This document shows positions 57,701 to 64,000 of a DNA stretch of 64,000 nucleotides, piece by piece. How positions within the stretch are numbered: the stretch's first letter is position 1; every line of letters begins with the position of its first letter. The notes below the pieces were generated by a model. It saw nothing but the letters and a program-made list of their open reading frames with translations, made no database searches and had not been told where the DNA came from. The translations under genes were made by a program, and so were the position numbers. The DNA lies in the NCBI GenBank assembly GCA_965112735.1, contig OZ218952.1, positions 3,720,001-3,784,000 of the forward strand. Reading direction: 5' to 3'. The stretch comes from Phaeosaccion multiseriatum (taxonomy: Eukaryota; Ochrophyta, other classes).

Positions 57701-59450
57701 CAGTTGAGAGGGAATCAGTGCGCTGCTGGCACTGTGGCTAATGTCGGAGGAGGAATCCGCCGGCAAGAGCTGGCGACTACTCGTACAGCTTGCCCCGCTG
57801 ATGGAGCCATCGTCGCCCCCTGGAGAACTACTGGAGAGACTGAAAATGCTGCTCTGCCGCCGCTGCCGCCCTCCCCCCTCCCCTCCTCCTCCTCCTCCTC
57901 CTCCTCCTCCTCCTCCTCCTCCTCCTCCTCCCTCCAACTCTGCCAGCGCCCTTCTCAGCAGCGTAAAGCCCATGTAAGACTTGACCTCCTTCCCCAGCTT
58001 CTGGACTTGGGCGTTGCTAAACCCCCCACTACTATCGCCGTCGTCCTCTGTGACTCGGGATCTACGCCTCCCCCCGGGGGTGGGGAAGGTCGAATAATAC
58101 GGTGGGGGCCCCTCCCTACCTCCTTCCGACTCTCCGAATGAAGCTGCCCCCCACGCATCCTCACCCTCCAACCCTCCTCCTCCTCCTCCTCCTCCTCCTC
58201 CTCCTCCTCCTCCTCCTCCTCCCATCCTCAGCATCTCCCCGATCCCCCCCACTCCAGTCATTCCTACAGGGTGGTCCTCGCCATCGCCACTCCCAAATTC
58301 ACGTCCGCTTCCTTCCCGTTCCTGCATGTGTTGGTCGTACAGCTGTCGTCGGAATGCCAGGCCACCGCCCCGCAACAGCCCTCCTACGTCCTCATGCCCC
58401 CCTGTCCTTGTCCCTCTCCTCCCTCCCCCCCCCCCAGCGTTCGATGAATCCGCCAAGGCCAAGTCGCTCGACTCAATGGCACTCCAAGGCGACTCGGACA
58501 TGCCGAGATCCGTTTGTGATCCCTCTCTGCCTTCTTCGTGCTGATACCGTGCCGCCTTGTCGTCGCGAAGTTGATTCCTCTTCTTCCCTTGCTGCTTGCG
58601 CAACATTCCGTGGCTCGCGCATTTGGGGATCCCGTTCTTATCAAGCCCACTCACATACGGCTGCTGCGGCGGCTGCTGTTGCTGAAGGTGTTGTTGTGGC
58701 TGCTGCTGATGATGCTGCTGCTTCGGGTGCCTCTTGAGCTGCTGATGCGCACGTTCTATCTGGGGCTTGCCCCTCTTCCCAACTCCCCCTCCTCTTCCTC
58801 CTCGCCCCCCCCCTCCTCTTCCTCTTCCCCCTCCTCCCCCTCCTCTTTTCTCTCCCCCTCCCACTCCTCCTCCTCCTCCTCCTCCTCCTCGCCCCCCCCG
58901 GTTGCCGCTCCCGCCGGCTCCCTTGACCAGATGGTGGATATTGCCATCGTCTGGGAAGACGAGAAGATCGCTCAACTCAAGCGACCTGTGCGCGTGATCG
59001 AGGGGTGTGAGCGACAAGAGTGATGGCGCAAAAAAGAGAGGAGACAACATTCGAAGGGGACGGAGAAGAAGACAAAGACAAAGGGAAGAAGGTGAAAAGA
59101 GAAGGAGGAAGTGGTGAAGGCGAGCGTGGAAGCAGCAGGGGGAATGGGAGGAACGGTCAAGACGCCCACCCCTACTCTCTCACTACAGGTATTCGTCCCT
59201 CGTCCATGCCAACCCCCTCCCACCCCCTTCGTCCTTTTAGTACATTGCGCCCTTACCTCCCCAGTTTCAAGTCCTCTCCCTCATCATCGTCCTCCCCTTC
59301 CTCTTCGTCAGCCCCGAGGGCTCCTCCGGCAGGTATATCTTGCCTGGCTCCTGTATCCGTGCCGCCCGCATGGCTGCTTGGGATGCACTGGGGGCTGCTG
59401 CTCTTCCTCTGGTACGACGTGGGAGTGAAGTTCGGATCCGAGCGCACCAT
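48122..59450 (-). CDS. LRR-ROC-COR (ROCO) GTPase with C-terminal trypsin-like serine peptidase domain
   Basis: Fourteen exons (59450-59257, 58985-55817, 55687-54677, 54211-53891, 53532-53155, 52899-52738, 52433-52361, 52055-51710, 51492-51309, 50986-50441, 50192-49986, 49751-49614, 49360-48736, 48396-48122) join in phase to 2542 aa. The N-terminal 1000 residues are mostly low complexity. Leucine-rich repeats follow to about 1140 (LDLSYNKITTLPL, LNLEGNRLRSLPL, LDLGFNNLHYI). ROC spans about 1280-1565: P-loop GHDGGGRTSL, switch region WDLSLSPCWGGQ, and THTD in the NKxD position. COR-type segments span about 1566-2130 (FVFLDPLWLLSAIEVIV; GAHGDDLLYDL). At 2200-2490 a trypsin fold is suggested by AFVV...LLLSVGH (His2219), HPDFPVLLRL (Asp2282) and GASGGPLL (Ser2451), then an acidic tail. 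ROCO proteins are GTP-regulated signalling scaffolds. The peptidase fusion is the odd part. Confidence 0.88.
48220..48229 (-). repeat. Variant TTGGTGATGC element in last ROCO exon
   Basis: On the gene's strand it reads CAGTTGGTGATGCGACAACAGCAGCAG, coding Gln-Leu-Val-Met-Arg-Gln. It lies between the peptidase-like domain and the acidic tail. Confidence 0.85.
51732..51741 (-). repeat. TTGGTGATAC element in ROCO exon 8
   Basis: This exact copy sits at the 3' end of a (CAG)11 tract on the coding strand and is read as Gln-Leu-Val-Ile-Gln within a linker of the COR region. Confidence 0.9.
55333..55342 (+). repeat. TTGGTGATAC element antisense within ROCO exon 3
   Basis: This exact copy is oriented opposite to the gene, so the protein reads Val-Val-Ser-Pro-Thr-Gly. 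It is the only exonic copy in antisense orientation and shows the element is not tied to a peptide. Confidence 0.9.
56736..57216 (-). repeat. Two TTGGTGATAC elements in ROCO exon 2
   Basis: Exact cores at 56736-56745 and 57207-57216 are in sense orientation, read as Val-Val-Gly-Asp-Thr-Ala and Pro-Val-Gly-Asp-Thr-Ala-Ala, each with CAG units on one or both sides. Confidence 0.9.
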
Positions 59451-59544
59451 GGTTCCTCACATCACAGAGGTTTGAGTATGAGGGCCTTTGTGATAGGGAG
59501 AGGGGGGAGGGAGAAGGGAAAAATTAAAAGCGGGAAGGCAGTGG
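59451..59544. promoter_or_regulatory. Compact bidirectional promoter region, ROCO / PPR-SMR
   Basis: Only 94 bases separate the divergent start codons of the ROCO and PPR-SMR genes. It contains a GGGAGAGGGGGGAGGGAG purine block and AAAATTAAAAG. Both genes must start from here or from inside each other's leader. Confidence 0.45.
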
Positions 59545-61866
59545 ATGATTCTTCGTCCTCCCTTCTCAGCCCCCCTCATTTACCTTCTAGGAAAGCTTAC
59601 ACCAACGATGCTGATGATGCGAGTGATGTCGTTGAGGAGGGTTGTCAGAACCTGCTACTCCTCTTGCATTGGCAAGAATAGAAGAGAAGCCAGAGGAGAA
59701 GGACAAGGAGGAAATGGTGCAGAACGGCGTACCAACTCTACTCTCCATCAGCAGAAGCGGCTGCAGCAGCAATGGTCCTACTATTCTACTGGGGGAAGTG
59801 ACACGTCCAGGCAGATGCGGCTCGTGAGGGAGCTCCAAGATCTGGGGAGGAGGAGGGAGTGGAAGAGGGTGGCACCTACTTTGGAGCGCGCACGGCGGGA
59901 GGGCCTCAAGCCCAATATGCACTGTATAAGTGCTGCTATTTCCGCTATTGGGAAGTGCGGGCGGTGGAAGGGCGCATTGGCCCTTCTGGCAGACATGAAG
60001 GAGGAGGGCATGAAGCCAGATGCATTCAGCTACAGCGCCGCCATTGACGCGTGCGCCAAGGCCACCCAACACATGGAGGCATTGGCATTGTTGAGGGAAA
60101 TGAAGGCAGAAGGAGTCGCACCAGATGTATTCTGCTACAGCGCCGCTATTGACGCGTGCGCCAAGGCCCGCCAACACTTGGAGGCATTGGCATTGCTGAG
60201 GGAGATGAAGGCAGAAGGAGTCGCACCAGATGTGTTCTGCTACGGCGCCGCCATAAACGCGTTCGCCAAGGCCGCCCAACACGTGGAGGCATTGGGTTTA
60301 CTGAGGGAGATGAAGGCAGAAGGAGTCGCACCAAGTGTATTCTGCTACAGCTCCGCCATTCACGCATGCGCAAAGGCCAACAACCAACACGTGGAGGCAT
60401 TGGGTTTACTGAGGGAAATGAAGGCAGAAGGACTCGCTCCCAACGTTATCAGCTACACCGCCACCATTAGCGCATGTGCCAGGGCCAACCAACACGTGGA
60501 GGCATTGCGTTTATTAAAGGAGATGAAGGCGGCAGGACTCAAGCCAGGTGTGATCAGCTATAGTGCAGCGATTACTGCATGTGGCTACGACAACAACAGT
60601 GTGGAGGCCCTGCAGCTGTTGAGTGAGATGAAGGCGGTAGGTCTCAAGCCTGATGTGATCAGCTACAATGCAGTGATTACTGCATGTGGCAACGACAACA
60701 ACAGCTTGAAGGCCCTGAAGCTGTTGAGTGAGATGAAGGCGGCGGGTCCCAAGCCAGATGTGATCAGCTACAGTGCAGCGATTACTGCGAGTGGCAACGA
60801 CAACAACAGCGTGGAGGCCCTGAAGCTGTTGAGTGAGATGAAGGCGGTAGGACTCAAGCCAAATGAGATCAGCTACAATGCAGCCATTACTGCATGTGGC
60901 AACGACAACAACAGCGTGGAGGCCCTGAAGCTGTTGAGTGAGATGAAGGCCGTAGGTCTCAAGCCAAATGTAATCTGCTACAGTGCAGCGATTTCTGCAA
61001 GTGGCATGGACAACAACAGCGTGGAGGCCCTGAAGCTCTTCAAGGAGATGAAGGAGGAAGGAATAGCTCCCAATGAAATCACCTATAATGCAGCCATTAC
61101 TGCATGTGGCAACGACAACAACAGCGTGGAGGCCCTGAAGCTGTTGAGTGAGATGAAGGCGGCAGGACTTAAGCCTGATGTGATCAGCTACAATGCAGCG
61201 ATAACTGCGTGTGGCAAGAACAACAACAGCGTGGAGGCCCTGAAGCTGTTGAGTGAGATGAAGGCGGCAGGACACAAGCCTGATGTGATCAGCTACAGTG
61301 CAGCGATTACTGCGTGTGGCAACGACAAGAACAGCGTGGATGCCCTGAAGCTCTTCAAGGAGATGAACGAGGTAGGAATTGCTCCCAATGAAATCACCTA
61401 TAATGCAGCCATTACTGCATGTGGCAACGACAACAACAGCGTGGAGGCCCTGAAGCTGTTGAGTGAGATGAAGGCGGCAGGACTCAAGCCTGCTGTGATC
61501 AGCTACACTGCAGCGATTGGCGCTTTGGGGGAGGGTGGCGACGAGGAGGCTGCTGACGAGGTGTACGCAGAGGCCGTATCGCAAGGGGTCTTCAGACACT
61601 GGAAAAAACTGGGGCAGGAGATGGATTTGCATGCATTCACCAGGGGAACGAGCAAGGCAGCGCTTCGTCACGTGCTCTCCGTGGAGAAGGTGGAGGGTGA
61701 GATCCAAGTCATCACAGGCCGGGGCCGACGTAGTGAGGACGGCGTCAGCGTTCTCAAGCCCGCGGTGCTGGCCTATTTGCAGGAGAGGCAGGGCGTCGAA
61801 GTGTGGGAAGACGAACACAACGCAGGGAGGGTGGTGATGCGGATCGATGGAGGGGAAGCAGACTAG
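59545..61866 (+). CDS. PPR-SMR protein, probably organellar RNA binding
   Basis: One exon codes for 773 aa (ATG 59545 to TAG 61864-61866). The N-terminal 50 residues are basic, without acids until about residue 50, and hydroxyl-rich, fitting a mitochondrial (or plastid) presequence. Met codons near 59608 could be an alternative start. Residues 125-650 hold 15 pentatricopeptide repeats of 35 aa (one of 36), such as VISYNAAITACGNDNNSVEA. Repeats 7-15 are almost identical in DNA (105-bp unit), so expansion is recent. The C-terminal 80 residues form an SMR domain with MDLHAFTRGTSKAAL and the TGRGR loop, then LKPAVLAYL. PPR-SMR proteins bind organelle transcripts and some cut RNA. A continuous antisense frame over the repeats is an artefact of codon periodicity. 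Confidence 0.92.
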   Translation: MILRPPFSAPLIYLLGKLTPTMLMMRVMSLRRVVRTCYSSCIGKNRREARGEGQGGNGAERRTNSTLHQQKRLQQQWSYYSTGGSDTSRQMRLVRELQDLGRRREWKRVAPTLERARREGLKPNMHCISAAISAIGKCGRWKGALALLADMKEEGMKPDAFSYSAAIDACAKATQHMEALALLREMKAEGVAPDVFCYSAAIDACAKARQHLEALALLREMKAEGVAPDVFCYGAAINAFAKAAQHVEALGLLREMKAEGVAPSVFCYSSAIHACAKANNQHVEALGLLREMKAEGLAPNVISYTATISACARANQHVEALRLLKEMKAAGLKPGVISYSAAITACGYDNNSVEALQLLSEMKAVGLKPDVISYNAVITACGNDNNSLKALKLLSEMKAAGPKPDVISYSAAITASGNDNNSVEALKLLSEMKAVGLKPNEISYNAAITACGNDNNSVEALKLLSEMKAVGLKPNVICYSAAISASGMDNNSVEALKLFKEMKEEGIAPNEITYNAAITACGNDNNSVEALKLLSEMKAAGLKPDVISYNAAITACGKNNNSVEALKLLSEMKAAGHKPDVISYSAAITACGNDKNSVDALKLFKEMNEVGIAPNEITYNAAITACGNDNNSVEALKLLSEMKAAGLKPAVISYTAAIGALGEGGDEEAADEVYAEAVSQGVFRHWKKLGQEMDLHAFTRGTSKAALRHVLSVEKVEGEIQVITGRGRRSEDGVSVLKPAVLAYLQERQGVEVWEDEHNAGRVVMRIDGGEAD

Positions 61867-62376
61867 AAAGATGGCAGCACAAGGGCTTGTTGTTTGCAGG
61901 TGCTTAACCCCCGTCTATTCCCCTTGTTTGGGGGAAGTAACCTATCTATAATAGAGACTTCTCTTGTCGGAGAGATTTTGATCCTCACATGTAGTGCTGT
62001 CTCCTCCCCACCCTTTACTACTGGAGCAAGCCACAGCACCCCCTCCGTGGAGACCACGCGCAACGTCACAGCCGCACATAGTGGCACAGCCGAAAATAGT
62101 CCCCTACTCCCCCCCCCCCTTAGTCACTAACCCCCCCCCCAACTGTGCCAACTCCTCTGGCGACGGAGTCACGCCTCGTCACCAAGAGAAGAGGGGCAGA
62201 GGGCGGTGGACAGAAGGGCAGTGGACAAGATGCCCATTTGATAAGATGACCACAGGACCAGAGAACAAAAGATGACCACATGACCACATGACCCGAGAAC
62301 AAAAGATGAGATGAGCTGGGAGGAGTTCACACTAGATTAGATGCCAATACTCAAAAAGCCACTCTGCGGTGTGTTA
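61867..62376. other. Convergent intergenic region, PPR-SMR / membrane protein
   Basis: No gene is seen. ATGACCACA and GAGAACAAAAGATGA direct repeats lie at 62245-62310, poly-C runs at 62108-62140. Confidence 0.45.
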
Positions 62377-62404
62377 TTAAAAGCCACTCTGCGGTGTGTT
62401 ATTG
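62352..62404. repeat. 25-bp direct repeat across a stop codon
   Basis: AAGCCACTCTGCGGTGTGTT plus ATTA occurs twice in tandem. The stop codon (62377-62379) of the minus-strand gene lies at the junction, so the last eight residues (NNTPQSGF) are encoded once before and once after the stop. Confidence 0.9.
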
Positions 62405-62653
62405 AGTCTGTTCATGGCCGCGCGCACTTCGCGCATTCCGTTTGCGATATCGGTTGCCGCCGCTGGGCCTTCCCACCCCACCCCCGCCGCCCTGCTTGAA
62501 GTGCTTCCGGGCATGCCACCCTCCCTCCCCTCTGGACCCTCCGTCTCACTGCCGTAACTGCCGTAACTGCCGTAACTGCCTCGCAAGGGGGCGCCTCGCC
62601 TCGTCTTGCCTGCCTTCTTTTTGATGACCTAAGAGAGAGAGAGATAAGAGAGC

Positions 62654-62685
<32 letters not shown>

Positions 62686-64000
62686 CAGGTAAGAGCAAGT
62701 CTTCACAACACAGTCAAGTTCGGGCCATTTGGGATCCATTGGGGGGCCACCAGGGGGAAGGGAGAGGGGAAGACTTGGGCATCTAATGGAACTAACCTGA
62801 TACCCAACCACGAGCGCGAGGCCCACCATTAGGAGCGGCGCCCTCATCCAGCTGATGTCCACCTCCTTCGGTTGGTACGGAAGCTGCGCATCAAACAGGA
62901 GAACAACAGAGGAGTCCGCTCGACCGCTGCTCCTGCTGCGACCGCCGCTGCCGCCACCGCATACGGACAGGAGGAAGGAGGAGTCTCGGCTGAAGCCCAC
63001 GGGAGAGACATGCACATGCAGGTAGTCTCCTGCCCCTCCTCCTGCTGCGGCGACGGCCACCTCCTCCTCCTCCTCCTCCTCCTCCTCCTCCTCCTCCTCC
63101 TCCTCCTCCTCCTCCTCCTTCCCTACCTCTCTTCCCTCCTCTAACCACCCCGCCATCGCCCCAGCGCCAGTCTGCTCGTACAATTGCTCTATGCCCGTCC
63201 GCCCTACGCTTGTCGTGTTGTACACCGCAAAAGAGGAAGGAGTCGTCACAAGCACGTATCCTCTCACTGCAATCAGTGACGTCACGCCCCCCTCTGAGAG
63301 AGGAAGTGACATGCCGCCACTGCCGCCGCCACCGGAGAGGAGATCTATTTGCTGCAGGACAGAGCAGCCCCCCTCCACCCCGGGGCCTCCTACGTCCTCT
63401 CCAATGTTCTGCTCAGAGAGAGAGAGAGACAGACAGAGAGAGTGAGACGAGACAGAGACAAGAGAGAAGGAGAGGGACCGAGACAGAGACGGGAAAAACA
63501 CACATCCGAGAAGGAGAAGAGAGCGACGTAGAAGAGCGCCTCATCACTACAAACAAACCCACAGGATGAGGGGATGAGGGGATGAGGGGACAGGGCGAAG
63601 AGACCACGAACGACGGCCACGCACGCATCCCTCTTTCCTGCTCCCTCCCTCCCTCCCTCCCTCCCTCCCTCCCTCCCTCCCTCGCTCGCTCTTCTGTTGT
63701 CTGCCCCCTGCCATCTCTCCCCCCCCCGCCTTCCTTCCGTCTCTCTCTCTCTCCTGACAACAGAAACACACTCCAGAGGAAGAATGAATGCTCTACTCGT
63801 GCGCTCTACTCTCATCCTCCTGCTTGACCTTAGTGCCTGACCTTAGTGGGAGCTCGAGTGTAGAAGACCGCCATCGCCCCGCTCTCGTACCCCACGTACA
63901 GGTACGAGCTCACCAGGGCGTCGAAGGCAAGCGCTGGTGTGGCCGTGTGAGACGGGCGGGGACGACCGAGTGAGGTAAGGGGAGGGGAAGGGAGGAGCGG
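62377..64000 (-). CDS. Membrane protein with beta-propeller-like domain, C-terminal part (gene continues past window)
   Basis: Three exons are visible: one ending at 63842 (start uncertain, near 63949 or beyond), 63408-62797 and 62628-62377; the last two join in phase. The first visible exon (LAFDALVSSYLYVGYESGAMAVF) and the second (VTSLIAVRGYVLVTTPSSFAVYNTT and a later SSVVLLFDAQL) look like blades of a WD40-type propeller. A poly-Glu insertion of about 20 residues comes from a (CTC)n tract. A membrane segment follows (MRAPLLMVGLALVVGYQ), then a basic stretch (VIKKKAGKTRRGAP), so the tail is probably cytosolic after a single anchor. Overall this resembles propeller proteins anchored by a C-terminal helix, such as Sec12-like proteins, but I cannot assign it. 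The tail has four GSY repeats. Confidence 0.65.
63061..63119. repeat. (CTC)n tract encoding poly-Glu on the minus strand
   Basis: About 19 CTC units inside the middle exon of the membrane protein gene code for poly-Glu on the coding strand. Length variation here would change the protein without shifting frame. Confidence 0.9.

Noticed and set aside
60514-61818. 434-codon open frame on the minus strand of the PPR gene
   Set aside because: It arises because near-identical 105-bp PPR repeats keep the opposite frame free of stops. The plus-strand protein has clear PPR and SMR domains.
1-64000. Assignment to a non-flagellate eustigmatophyte such as Nannochloropsis
   Set aside because: The TMEM17-like transition-zone gene and the many introns and repeats fit poorly with that compact, non-ciliated group; no species name is claimed.

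Overview
The window is eukaryotic nuclear DNA. Nearly every gene is split by GT-AG introns, most about 60-700 bp long, and the introns and intergenic DNA are full of micro- and minisatellites. Several genes point to a photosynthetic stramenopile (heterokont) alga that can build a cilium or flagellum. One protein has a signal peptide followed by an A-F junction, typical of heterokont secondary-plastid targeting. A TMEM17-type transition-zone protein implies cilia. Other markers are a mitochondrial propionyl-CoA carboxylase beta chain, a complex I B22 subunit and a large ROCO GTPase. The species assignment is inference.

Layout: 167-366 (+) 3' end of a formate/nitrite transporter; 1139-5268 (-) prolyl 4-hydroxylase with a VHL-like tail, 11 exons; 5968-7068 (-) NDUFB9; 8056-11664 (+) intronless Gln-rich protein; 13339-16500 (-) HAD hydrolase, 9 exons; 16907-23738 (+) coiled-coil protein, 11 exons, with minisatellites in two successive introns; 23826-26503 (-) YaaA-family protein, 8 exons including an 11-nt one; 27088-29377 (+) fatty-acid-hydroxylase/sterol-desaturase protein, 5' end unresolved; 29.5-30.1 kb a MITE-like element and tandem arrays; 30266-32011 (+) F-box/cytochrome b5 fusion; 32.4-33.6 kb a copied PCCB fragment and a large foldback; 33742-37961 (-) PCCB, 11 exons; 38403-39657 (+) TMEM17-like; 41656-42372 (-) plastid-targeted protein; 43542-44738 (+) poly-Gln protein; 46202-47577 (+) ankyrin-repeat protein; 48122-59450 (-) LRR-ROC-COR GTPase ending in a trypsin-like serine peptidase domain, 14 exons; 59545-61866 (+) PPR-SMR protein; 62377 to beyond 64000 (-) the C-terminal part of a beta-propeller-like membrane protein.

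The splice models were built by hand. For the ten multi-exon models I call complete, all exon phases join without a frame break. The genes form no common pathway. NDUFB9, PCCB and probably the PPR-SMR protein serve the mitochondrion, the A-F protein the plastid, and TMEM17 the cilium.

The most unusual signal is a short dispersed sequence, CAG-TTGGTGATAC-ARCAG. I see 13 exact copies of its 10-base core plus five variants, nearly always inside or beside CAG/CTG tracts. It occurs in different reading frames, in both orientations, and in exons, introns and untranslated DNA of unrelated genes. Chance predicts about 0.1 exact copies in 64 kb.
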